Shown: piece by piece, positions 36,156 to 45,200 of the stretch
Position numbering within the stretch: the stretch's first letter is position 1
Layout of the letters: every line of letters starts with the position of its first letter
NCBI GenBank assembly: GCA_012840135.1
Contig: DUMA01000022.1
Location: forward strand, 310,001 to 374,000
DNA length: 64,000 nt
Reading direction: 5' to 3'
DNA from: Thermoanaerobacterales bacterium
GTDB taxonomy: Bacteria; Bacillota; Thermosediminibacteria; Thermosediminibacterales; Tepidanaerobacteraceae
The notes under the pieces: generated by a model
What the model saw: the letters and a program-made list of their open reading frames with translations, nothing else
The model's database searches: none
What the model was told of the DNA's origin: nothing
Program-made: the position numbers and the translations under genes

Positions 36156-36936
36156 TTATTGGGATAAAATGGGCATACTTGTCCCTCGGGCCTTTGGTGC
36201 AACCTTTTTGGATTGCTCCAACATATATCTGGCAAACCGCTTAAAGTTCTGGGCCAGCACTTTGAAACCTACTGTTATACCGCATTTTGTTTGTTCATCA
36301 TATGATGCCTGTTCCGATAGGAATCTTGCAAGTATCCTTAATGTATCCGAATTCTCCATGCCGGGTAAATTTTCTATTATATTTTTTGCTTCAAGGCAGA
36401 GGTTTAAAAGCATTTCAAGCTTGCTTTCATTTTCTGAAGGCTTTGACCTGTATATGGTCTGGGTTTTAAATTCAGGCTTTAGGATTTCTTTTAGGCTCTC
36501 TGTAAGTTTATCTTCAGGTATTGACTTTACCGCCCGAAGATTAAATTTTCCTGTTCGGGGTGTTTTATAAGGTATTGATATATTCTCGACCTAAAATCAT
36601 ACAGGGTTTTTTCAGCCAGTTAAGCTCTCCCAACACTCGGATTCCCACGGCATAGTTTACAAGATAGTTAAAGTTGAAATTATCTATGAGTTCATCATCG
36701 AAGTAGTTTTTTAGATGCTTTATGTATTCCAGGGATAGAGCTATATTTACCGGAAAGTTTGGTCTTCCCGTATCGCTATATAGTACTGCAAAGTGCTTTT
36801 CATCAATTTTGCAAAAGACATATTTGTAGAATATGGGAGCCCATGATTTATCCAGTTTAGCTTTTATTCCGGGATTCATCCAGTTAGTACTTTCAAATAA
36901 ACAGCCCTGAAGATGGTCTATATTTTCTCTGAACAT
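36156..36936 (-). pseudogene. IS1182-like transposase remnant
   Basis: The N-terminal part (36936-36565) has FPVNIALSLEYIKHLKNYFDDELIDNF and YLVNYAVGIRVLGE, the usual opening of IS1182-group transposases. A frameshift after GREYIN follows, then about 40 codons in other frames, then a C-terminal piece (36413-36156, FKVLAQNFKRFARYMLEQ). The DDE core is deleted. Direct repeats TATCACTTTTT flank the unit at 36129 and 37034. Confidence 0.75.
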
Positions 36937-36949
36937 GTTTTACACCCCG

Positions 36950-37023
36950 TTTATCGTGATTATTGGTTAGTTTTAATCATATTTGACTTTGTCCTTATAT
37001 ATTTTACTATTAATCACGATAAA
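36950..37023. repeat. 13-bp inverted repeat near the IS remnant
   Basis: TTTATCGTGATTA (36950-36962) and TAATCACGATAAA (37011-37023) are perfect inverted copies 48 bases apart, upstream of the transposase start. Both are followed by a TTGGTTA sequence. They could be a terminal or regulatory repeat of the element. Confidence 0.5.
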
Positions 37024-37118
37024 TTGGTTACTTTATCACTTTTTGGGATAGTTATTATTTATTTTTCACTTTTTTGCTTTAGAAACGGGATTAAGAAGAG
37101 GGACTTTTTACACTGTAA

Positions 37119-37297
37119 TCATACATTATCTTCTCTAACCAAATTTTTATGAGTAAAGATTAAATTTATATTTACATAATAATTATTATTAAAATACTCA
37201 TAACTAAAATCCATCCAATCACCTTTTACCTTAAGAGTGTCTAAATAAAGTTGGTCTATTATATTCTCATTCAATTTATCAAATGATACTGATATGT
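37119..37297 (-). pseudogene. Unidentified coding remnant
   Basis: About 60 codons in one frame (ISVSFDKLNENIIDQLYLDTL, KGDWMDFSYEYFNNNYYVNI) end at a TGA. There is no start, and adjoining frames hold stops. It looks like the tail of a lost protein; no family recognised. The AT-rich stretch 37300-37670 shows nothing else. Confidence 0.35.
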
Positions 37298-37670
37298 TTT
37301 TATAAGTTTGCTTTCTGAATCAAAGATTTCACTTTGAAAATCCATAATGTCTACGTAAATCTTTAGAAATAAATTTCTCATAAAGAATTCATTCCTTTCC
37401 AAGACACATTACTCGACATTGTTTTGTTTAACATACGGATTATTTAGGATGATATTTTATATACCTCACATAATCACTGTTTGCGTTTTAGAATCCTGTC
37501 CCGTCTTGAACAGGTGAGTTTTTAAACCGGTATATCACTATTGTATTTTTCTATAACTTTATTAAAATTCCTGCTAAATTTTTCTATTATTTTATTACAT
37601 CGTAAGTATAAAACAATTATTCTCCAAAAATTGAAAGCAAATTTAGAGGGGTTTTTTTAATACAATCTCA

Positions 37671-37720
37671 TTGATATTTGCCTGATTCCGATATATAATT
37701 ATAGGCGAACATTAGTTCGC
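37671..37720 (+). promoter_or_regulatory. SOS promoter with perfect LexA box
   Basis: TTGATA (37671-37676), 17 bases, TATAAT (37694-37699), then the 16-bp palindrome GCGAAC-ATTA-GTTCGC (37705-37720), which contains the Gram-positive LexA core CGAAC-N4-GTTCG. The palindrome covers the predicted transcription start, the ideal place for repression. Confidence 0.85.
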
Positions 37721-37990
37721 TTGGTTGGTGAAATTGTATATGAAACTAATAAACAAACCTATTAGACTCATAGCGGGCTTTAACCCTGACGGTAAAGTAA
37801 CACCCACCAGTTTTATTTACGGCAGTCGCCATTACAGAGTGACACGGGTACAAGATTCATGGTCTTATCACAGCTGGGAGCACGGAAATATACAACATTT
37901 TAAGTTACAGGTTATGAGCAATAGCGGTCAGGAGATGTTATGCGAAGCGTCTTTTTTGCAGGATAAAATACGGTGGGTGCTTGTAAAATA
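37694..37990 (+). repeat. Copy 3 of the dispersed gene-sized repeat
   Basis: Full copy with an intact promoter and LexA box. It is nearly identical in sequence to 30525-30811; a decayed half copy lies at 33944-34088. Confidence 0.85.
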
Positions 37991-38003
37991 TAATTTCTGG
38001 TGA
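37740..38003 (+). CDS. SOS-controlled small protein, family copy 3 (DUF6504-like)
   Basis: 87 residues from the ATG at 37740; GTG 37728 is a possible longer start, and no clear Shine-Dalgarno site is seen. The compact beta-rich sequence (KPIRLIAGFNPDGKVTPTSF, YGSRHYRVTRVQDSW, SGQEMLCEASFLQDKIRW) is close to copy 1. The tight LexA control shows a DNA-damage role; a link to translesion polymerase genes is inferred from the tentative DUF6504 likeness. No polymerase or nuclease gene follows here. Confidence 0.75.
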   Translation: MKLINKPIRLIAGFNPDGKVTPTSFIYGSRHYRVTRVQDSWSYHSWEHGNIQHFKLQVMSNSGQEMLCEASFLQDKIRWVLVKYNFW

Positions 38004-38051
38004 CCATCCTGCAGCCGTAAATGAATTATCTGAAAATGTAATGAATAAAAG

Positions 38052-38079
38052 TGGTGCCGGGAACCGGAATCGAACCGAA
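38052..38079 (-). other. tRNA 3'-end fragment (probably tRNA-Leu), likely att site
   Basis: The minus strand carries a T arm core (CGGTTCGATTCCG) and an acceptor 3' strand ending CCCGGCACCA, but nothing upstream folds as a tRNA. Such 28-nt fragments are left at the far end of elements integrated into tRNA genes. An acceptor 5' strand GCCGGGA would fit tRNA-Leu; the intact gene is not in the window. Confidence 0.65.
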
Positions 38080-38179
38080 ATCATTACATTGTCTAAGAAG
38101 TAACACATGATATTAATTTGTTGCACTAAACCGTTCCCCAGTTGCCGCAGGAACAAAATGCGATAATTCCATAGTTTTA

Positions 38180-38389
38180 TTTCAAAAAATTAATCACTAC
38201 TATAGATATGAAAACTACCCTGAAGATACTTTGGGCCATAAAATCAGCAAACAAAGATTTTTAAAAGGCCTTACTGCTGCCGAACTAGGGAAGTTGTATG
38301 GTTATGTAGAGAAAAATCAGAGATTTATATCATCTATTATTTCACATATGAGTAAGCATCATCGGTATTGCATTAATATCATGTATTAG
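38180..38389 (+). pseudogene. XRE-type HTH remnant
   Basis: 70 codons without a start codon. PEDTLGHKISKQRFLKGLTA and AELGKLYGYVEKNQR follow the pattern of small helix-turn-helix proteins (TLGEHIRKRRLDLGLTQ-like). It ends at TAG 24 bases before the beta-propeller gene. Confidence 0.5.
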
Positions 38390-38413
38390 AAAATAAATGA
38401 AAGGGGGATATTT

Positions 38414-39916
38414 ATGTCAAACAACTTTGTTAAAATTACTCCAGTCAATGGTTTTGACAGTACGAATCTGGATAATGCAAAACAGAACAACTATGCTTGG
38501 TCTATGGAAGAAATGGGAGATTATATATATGTGGGTACAGGGAGGAATATAGTGTTTTCGGTTATTAAGGTGGGAACATTTCCGGGACTTCAGGTACCAC
38601 CGGAGTTTGTTCCCCAGAATGTGGATATGAATGCGGAAATCTGGAGGTATAAAAAGGACGGTTCTGAGGGGTGGCAAAGGGTGTATAAAGCGCCTCCCCA
38701 ATTGGGTATCATCGGTTTCCGTTTTATAATCCGCTACACAACACCCCGAGGCGAGACAGCCTTATATGCCGTTGGTTATACTATCCAACCTAAGATTGTT
38801 ATTCTAAAATCTCTAGATGGTGTTCAGTGGACACCTCTGGTAACTGATATTCAAGGAACGTCTACCAGGGCGATGATAGAGCATAATGGAAAGTTGTATA
38901 TGGGGGTATTAGGGGATCCCGTAGCAGGGAACGCGTTACTTTATGTCAGTGAAGACCCTGAAAAAAACGGATGGACTTTGGTCAGTGCACAAGGAGACCC
39001 CGACAGGAATCCTCGAGGCGGAATCGTCACCATGGTAAGCTTCAACGGCCATATCTATGTGGGAACGTCACCGGTGGGGGGCTTTGAAGTCTGGAGGACA
39101 GAAGGACTGGAACCACAGATGGACGGGTGGAAGTTGGTGGTAGATAAGGGGGCCGGAGACGGATTAAATGAAATTCCGTTAAGTATGGGGGTATTCCAAG
39201 ATAATATATATGTTGGTACAGCTATTACATTCGCTATTTCAAGTGTTGATTCAGCCAGAAAAATTGTTCCTCCAAAACCTTTTGACCTTATCCGGATAAA
39301 CCGTCATGACGAGTGGAAGGTTATTGTTGGAGGAGAGCCTGTTTTGCCTACAAATTCCGTCACAGGCAAAAGGAACAAAGGTAAATATGTATCCGGCTTC
39401 GGAGATATTTCCAATGGTTACTGTTGGCAGTTGAAACAGTTTGGGAACCGGTTCTACCTGGGTACCTGGGACTGGTCCGACCTGCTTCCGCCTTTAATTA
39501 CATCTCTAGTTACAGTCAATAAGGGCTTGCTGCCGGCTGTTTTAGCCTGGTTTGTAGATCCTTCCAATATCATCAACTTAATACAGGAATATAATTTAAA
39601 GCCACTGCTTCCACTGTTTAAATTATTTAAGGGTCCTCATGGCGATTTTAGCGAGAATCTAGGATTTGACCTGTATGTCTCTGAAAATGGAGAGGATTGG
39701 AAAGCTGTGACCCTGGATGGATTGGGCAACCCCTATAACTATGGCTTGAGAAATTTATTGCCCAGCGAAGATGGCAAGCTGTATCTTGGTACTGCAAACC
39801 CCTTCCAGGGATGTGAAGTGTGGGTAAAGGACATAAAGCATGCTGAAGGTGATATGGAAACAATAACGGGAGCAGAGCTGGCTCAATATGGCCTTGTGAA
39901 AATGTCACCCCAATAG
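38414..39916 (+). CDS. Beta-propeller-like protein with YVGT repeats
   Basis: 500 residues, ATG behind AAAGGGGG. The motif Y(V/L/M)G(T/V) preceded by a hydrophobic strand recurs at least six times (IYVGTG, LYMGVL, IYVGTS, IYVGTA, FYLGTW, LYLGTA), each followed by a W- or F-containing strand (EVWRTEG, EIWRYKKDG). This fits a six- or seven-bladed propeller. No signal peptide or catalytic motif is seen, so it is probably cytoplasmic and binds a ligand or partner. Acquired region; function unknown. Confidence 0.75.
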   Translation: MSNNFVKITPVNGFDSTNLDNAKQNNYAWSMEEMGDYIYVGTGRNIVFSVIKVGTFPGLQVPPEFVPQNVDMNAEIWRYKKDGSEGWQRVYKAPPQLGIIGFRFIIRYTTPRGETALYAVGYTIQPKIVILKSLDGVQWTPLVTDIQGTSTRAMIEHNGKLYMGVLGDPVAGNALLYVSEDPEKNGWTLVSAQGDPDRNPRGGIVTMVSFNGHIYVGTSPVGGFEVWRTEGLEPQMDGWKLVVDKGAGDGLNEIPLSMGVFQDNIYVGTAITFAISSVDSARKIVPPKPFDLIRINRHDEWKVIVGGEPVLPTNSVTGKRNKGKYVSGFGDISNGYCWQLKQFGNRFYLGTWDWSDLLPPLITSLVTVNKGLLPAVLAWFVDPSNIINLIQEYNLKPLLPLFKLFKGPHGDFSENLGFDLYVSENGEDWKAVTLDGLGNPYNYGLRNLLPSEDGKLYLGTANPFQGCEVWVKDIKHAEGDMETITGAELAQYGLVKMSPQ

Positions 39917-40013
39917 AGGTAGTTTTATCCTGAGAAAAAGTCACCTTTTCTTATAGCTTAACCAATATTTACCCATCTTGATGTACCTAGGGTAAAATAA
40001 ACGCTGAGCGGTC

Positions 40014-40042
40014 TTGACAATATTCGAGAAAAGTTGTATATA
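40014..40042 (+). promoter_or_regulatory. Promoter of the fmdB-like gene
   Basis: TTGACA, 17 bases, TATATA, about 60 bases before the coding start. Confidence 0.65.
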
Positions 40043-40101
40043 AAATGTTGTATAAATTTTGATATTCATTTTAACACAATATGGCAAACGGAGGGATGAA
40101 C

Positions 40102-40386
40102 ATGCCAACTTACGAATACAGATGTGAACAATGCGGTGACTTTGAACAGGAACAGTCCATAAAAGATGCCCCTCTGAACGCATGCCCCACATGTGGCAGG
40201 CCTGTAAAAAGGCTCATCAGCTCCAATGTGGGTCTTGTATTCAAAGGTTCGGGCTTCCATATTACTGATTACGTCCATAAAGATGAGAAAAAGCATTCAA
40301 AACTTGAAAGCTCCGGCGAAAAATCCGGTATATCAGAAAGTGCAAGCACTTCAACCGATGCCAAAGCCGAAAAGAAAGCAGGATGA
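40102..40386 (+). CDS. FmdB family zinc-ribbon protein
   Basis: 94 residues. N-terminal MPTYEYRCEQCG followed by CPTCGRPVKRLIS forms a one-zinc ribbon (Cys-x2-Cys pairs), typical of FmdB/YhjA proteins of unknown regulatory role. The tail is low-complexity Ser/Lys-rich. ATG at 40102, six bases behind GGAGGG, gives the family start; an ATG seven codons earlier lies upstream of that site. Confidence 0.9.
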   Translation: MPTYEYRCEQCGDFEQEQSIKDAPLNACPTCGRPVKRLISSNVGLVFKGSGFHITDYVHKDEKKHSKLESSGEKSGISESASTSTDAKAEKKAG

Positions 40387-40571
40387 TAAAAAAGGCGCAT
40401 TTTGCACATTTTGCGCCTTTCAGCTTGTAGACAAAGCCCGCATGATATTTGCTACGGACACGCTCGCACGCCGTTTGCGGCAGCAGAGCTACCGGCATCT
40501 GAGAAACAAATCCCTCCATAATACATGCGGGCTAAGTGAGTTTGTCAACGGTCTGAAAGGCGCATTTCCCC
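40387..40571. repeat. Palindromic MITE-like element
   Basis: Left: a hairpin AAAGGCGCA/TGCGCCTTT (40391-40420). Its right arm continues as TTTCAG ... GACAAAGCCCGCATG. The region 40523-40565 carries the inverse: CATGCGGGCT ... TTTGTC ... CTGAAAGGCGCA. The whole 185-base unit can fold back on itself around an 80-base centre. The left hairpin with six T on the minus strand also serves as a terminator for the receptor gene. No ORF inside. Confidence 0.65.
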
Positions 40572-42203
40572 TCAACTACCAAGTGACTGATACCTTATAT
40601 CCGACGCTAAAACTCCAACCGTCTCCTTCCTGTCATTCACTATTGGCACCGAGATGGTAATACATGTATCATCGGTCCCGACCGGTATGTACGGTTCCGA
40701 AACATAATAGTTGCCTTTAATGGCTTCACAGTACCACGGCCGGAAGGAAATGTCTTCTATATCGACCTCTCGGGTTATATAAAACAGCTTTCCTTTTGCA
40801 GCAGAATAAAGAATCTGAAACTCGGGATGAACCGCTTGAATCCTCTCAAATGCCTTCCTGTGTTCATTTTTTTCCATAGACCAGATTTCTCTTGACGCCG
40901 CCAGTTGCCGCAAGACATCAAGAAGGTTGTCTATTGCCTTTTTCTTGTCATCCGTCAGGGTAATATCATTCCCGAAACTCCTGATTATTTCGTTTAACCT
41001 CATCTGAGTGTCTTTAAGATATGATGCCATGTGCGAAAGTTCTTCCATAGCGGCTTTTTGCTGTTCACTGGCTGCCGCCACCTCCTGAGAGGCTGCTGAG
41101 GTTTCCTCGGTAACGCTTACGATGCCGTTAAAGGAATCCACAATCTTTGTGACTTCCTGGGCTTGGACGAATGCATTTTGTTCTATTTCCGCTATTCCCT
41201 TTTCCAGTTCATGGGTAGTGTTAAAAACATTTTCAAGGGAGGCACTGGTCTGCTGTGCCTGAGCTACATCTTTCTTCGACCGGTGCAAATTTTTTTCCGT
41301 ATTCTCAAGGTTTTTGTTAATGTCTTCCACCATCTCTCCGAGAATTTCTCCGATGTTCTTGGCCAGCACCTTCGATTCTTCCGCCAGTTTTCTTATCTCC
41401 CGGGCCACCACCGTAAACCCCCGGCCCTGATCTCCCGCCCGCGCCGCTTCAATGGCGGCGTTTAAAGCCAGCAAGTTCGTCTGTTCTGCCACTTTTTCCA
41501 CAGAGGCCGTTATATCGCCTATCTTTCTGCTCTTTTCAGTAAGCTCGCTCATATCTCTGGCAAAGGCTTCGTTCTGCCTGCCGCTGGCCGTTATGTTTTC
41601 TATAAGAAGCTTTACCGTTTCGGAAGAACTATTCAAAACACCCAGCAATGCCTTAAACCCTTCTCCGGCCTTCCGGGCTTTTGCCAGGGTGTCGTTGGAT
41701 TTTTCCAGCAAATCCGACAGCCTCTCTTTTGACTCGACGGAAAGTGTAGCCTGATGCTCGGCTCCGCCGGCCACGCTCTGTATGGATTCCACTATCTGCT
41801 TGTACGAACCGTCCGCATCCTTTACACTTCTGGAAAGCTGGTCGGACAAATATACGGCCTGTTCTGACACTATTTTTAATTCGCGCTTTATGACTTTAAC
41901 CCTATCTATGAATTCCTTCATGCTTTGAGCCAGTTCTTCAAGTATAAAAAAACCTCTCCTGTCTGTACCCGCATCTTCCGAAGATGTTGTCATCGATTTT
42001 CTTATGTATGAATCGAATCGCACAATGCATTTTACCAGCATGTCCTGCAAGACCAGTGTCGACGCAAGATACACGCATATAACCGCTTCAAAAAAATACT
42101 CCGGCAGTCCCGCAGCTTTTACGGCAAAAAAGGCCACCATTGAAGATAGAGCGATAAATAAAGTATAAATCCTGAATTTTGTAAAAATATTTTTCAAACT
42201 CAT
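40572..42203 (-). CDS. Methyl-accepting chemotaxis protein with C-terminal Cache-like sensor
   Basis: 543 residues. Two short membrane helices near the N-terminus (about 12-30 and 36-52) with almost no external loop, a helical stretch with a coiled coil, then the MCP hairpin tip ([24 protein letters not shown] near 240-265) that binds CheA/CheW. Residues about 415-543 form an extra domain (FEILYSAA-like [50 protein letters not shown]) resembling Cache/PDC sensors, located in the cytoplasm after the signalling hairpin rather than outside the cell. Confidence 0.88.
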   Translation of the reverse strand: MSLKNIFTKFRIYTLFIALSSMVAFFAVKAAGLPEYFFEAVICVYLASTLVLQDMLVKCIVRFDSYIRKSMTTSSEDAGTDRRGFFILEELAQSMKEFIDRVKVIKRELKIVSEQAVYLSDQLSRSVKDADGSYKQIVESIQSVAGGAEHQATLSVESKERLSDLLEKSNDTLAKARKAGEGFKALLGVLNSSSETVKLLIENITASGRQNEAFARDMSELTEKSRKIGDITASVEKVAEQTNLLALNAAIEAARAGDQGRGFTVVAREIRKLAEESKVLAKNIGEILGEMVEDINKNLENTEKNLHRSKKDVAQAQQTSASLENVFNTTHELEKGIAEIEQNAFVQAQEVTKIVDSFNGIVSVTEETSAASQEVAAASEQQKAAMEELSHMASYLKDTQMRLNEIIRSFGNDITLTDDKKKAIDNLLDVLRQLAASREIWSMEKNEHRKAFERIQAVHPEFQILYSAAKGKLFYITREVDIEDISFRPWYCEAIKGNYYVSEPYIPVGTDDTCITISVPIVNDRKETVGVLASDIRYQSLGS

Positions 42204-42286
42204 CTCCCCTCCTCTTCAATATAAAATTAGACAAATTTTTCAAAAATCCTGCTAATAAATTTAGAATATTAAAAATGAATTGTATA

Positions 42287-45200
42287 TCACCTGCACAGAA
42301 AGGCATATTCACATTTGTAGTCACATCCATCCCTGCACCTGTAATCTTCCATATCGTCATGACTTTCAACAAAATCCATGGTGGAGCTCAAACGGCATAA
42401 AAATTCTTCCCTCTCCTCACCGCTGAAGTGAACCTGGATTGCTTTACCTGCATCGAGGAAAAATATGAACATGCCCGCAAGGCGAATTCCGCCATAAATC
42501 TGCGGATAAAGCCTTTCAAATCCGAGACTGTAGATCATGAACTGAGCTCTGTAATGGTCCATCAATCTTTCCATATCCTGCTGGTCTTTTATCCTGTTGG
42601 TCTTGTAATCGATCAGGTAGCCCTCCACTGAACTGTTGTTTTCATATATATCCAGCCTGTCTATTATGCCGTACACGGTTTTACCTCCGCCTGCAAAAAG
42701 CGGCACTGCAAAGGGTATTTCCCTTTCGGTTTTAACTCTCCTGCCGGAAATCCTTTTTTCATACTCAGCTTCAGCGATTTTAAAGTTTTGTACCAGCCTT
42801 TTTATCTCCCGCAGTTCATCCTCTGCTGCAAACCCAGCATATTGTTTTACCACTTCTTCCACATCGGCATCGCTTTCTATTATTTTTTCCAGAATACGGT
42901 GCACCATCTGCCCTTTCACCAAGCCTTCCAGTTTGCCCGATGGCATGGCAGCAAATTCATCTACATAGCCTGGAGCTTCATCCTCCATCTCAAAATGAGA
43001 GCCATCAATCCCAGCCTTATATATGTAAAAAAACTTTCTGGGGCAATAGATAAGGGTAAAATACCTGCTTATGCTGATGGAAGATTTGTTTTTATAATCC
43101 GGGGCAAAATCCAGCCTCTGAAGAAAGGCCGGAAACTGTTCACCGTCGGGAAAAATATTGCTGACATGTTCCGAGCACCGGGATTCTGCTTTATCTGTTC
43201 TCTTACCCTTTACGTCATTTTCCACAAATGATATCTGCCCGTCGCCCATCAATGCGCATTTCAACATTTTCACGAATCTGTCCAGCCTGTCATCATCTTT
43301 CAGTTCCACGTCCTCTCCTATAAAGCACAGGTACCTTTTTGCCCTGGTGGCGGCCACATATAATATCCTTTTGGATTCTTCCAGCTCCTTTTGCAAAGTC
43401 CGCTCCCTAACATAATCGTACAGTTTATTCTGTGCTCCCTTCAGCCCTGTAATTTTTTCGTCATATCTTGCAATGACGCCGTATTCATCATCCAGTAAAA
43501 AGTGAGGTTTATTTCGGACGGTATTATATGCAAGATCCCGCCCTATCTCGGGTATGAATACAGCCGTAAATTCCAGGCCCTTTGATGCATGGATGGTTAA
43601 GACTTTTACCGCATCGCTGTCTTCGGTATCCAGATCCGCTTCGGCCTCCTTTTCGGAAATTTCCCGCAGGTTCTGGATATATTCGAGAAAATCTTCAGGA
43701 GAGTAGATATCCTTGCTGTCAAACTCCCAGACGATACTCATGAACTTTTCTACATTCCTGTACATCTTAATGCCATCTTTAAGAGAAAGCAGAACCTCTT
43801 TTATATGAAAACTATCAATGATCATTTTTACTAAATCCGAGACACTGTGATATTCGGACAAACGCCTCATCTTGGCAAGATTGTTCAATGCCGATTTTAT
43901 CGCTTCAGCTTCTGTCTTATCAAGGGCCGCCATTGCTTGTTCCACTTTGCCTTCATCATCCAATTTATCAAAGATATCAAGAATTATATCATCGGGCACG
44001 CCAAAATAAGGAGCTCTCAGAGTTCCCAGCAGTGCCAATTTATCGCCGGGATCGTATATGCATTTTAATATATTCATTAAATCCACTATCTCCTGTTTAT
44101 CGAAAAGGCCGATCCCGCCTATGACACAGTAAGGAATGTTTTCCCGGTTGAACACCCTTTCATAATATGACAGATTTGTCCTGGATCTTAATAAGACGGC
44201 CATATCCCTGTACTTAAAACCTGTACCCGTAAGGTTTTTTATCTTTTCTGCAAGCCTTTCGGCTTCTATAGTCCTGATGTTGCCCACATCATCGTCAGCC
44301 TGTTTTGTTGAAAGTTCACATAGAAAATTTTTCACCTCTTCCGGACTTCCCGATTTTAAGACCACTTTGCCCCTTTTCCACAGGTCATCCTCTTTTTCCT
44401 CTTTTTTTAAAAGAGACACATCGACACGGGCCCGGCCCTGATGTCCTTCGGAAATTTTCAAGGGTTCATAGGATACAAACAAATTGCCAAATATTTTATT
44501 AATCACACCTACAATGTCCGGATGGCTGCGGTAACACGTGGAAAGCTCTAGCTTTTTACCGTTTTCATTTATCTTTTCGGTGACGGAATTGAAAACCTCA
44601 TAATCCGCTCCCCTAAAACCGTAAATGGACTGTTTTACATCCCCTACTATGAAAAGATGACCGGGCGGTATTTCGCCGTTTTCCAGAATCAAACTGTAAA
44701 GGATTTCCCTCTGTACATCGTTGGTGTCCTGAAATTCATCCACCAGAAAATATTTAAATCTTCGCCGGTAATGATTTTTGATTCTTTCATCCTTCAGGAG
44801 TTTCAGCGTAAAAATCTCCAGGTCATTAAAATCCACCAGATTTTTGTCAATCTTGTATTTCTCAAATCTCTCGCCCACTTTTTCCATCATCTCAACCATA
44901 AACAGCTCTATTTCTTCCAGCGAATCCGCATCACCAAAACATTCCAGGGCATTTTGTATATAAAATCTGGAAATATTTTTTTCGGTCTTTCGGACTATTT
45001 CATCCATGCCGATAGCCTTTTGTCTCAATCTATCAGAGAGATATTTTATATCTCTTATAAGATTTCCCATGTAATAATAATCGGTGCCGAAAAGCTCAAA
45101 GAGCTTTTCGAACTTCTCCTTGAAACTCATGTCAGCCAGCATCTTTGATACTACATCTCGAGCGATTATCGCACCTACTGTCTCCCTGTCCACTTCCTCC

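Noticed and set aside
36139-36570. Plus-strand protein of 143 residues
   Set aside because: It is the complement of the IS1182-like remnant, which has clear family sequence on the minus strand.
38040-38160. Complete tRNA gene on the minus strand
   Set aside because: Only the T arm and 3' acceptor strand fit. No anticodon or D arm can be folded from the upstream bases.
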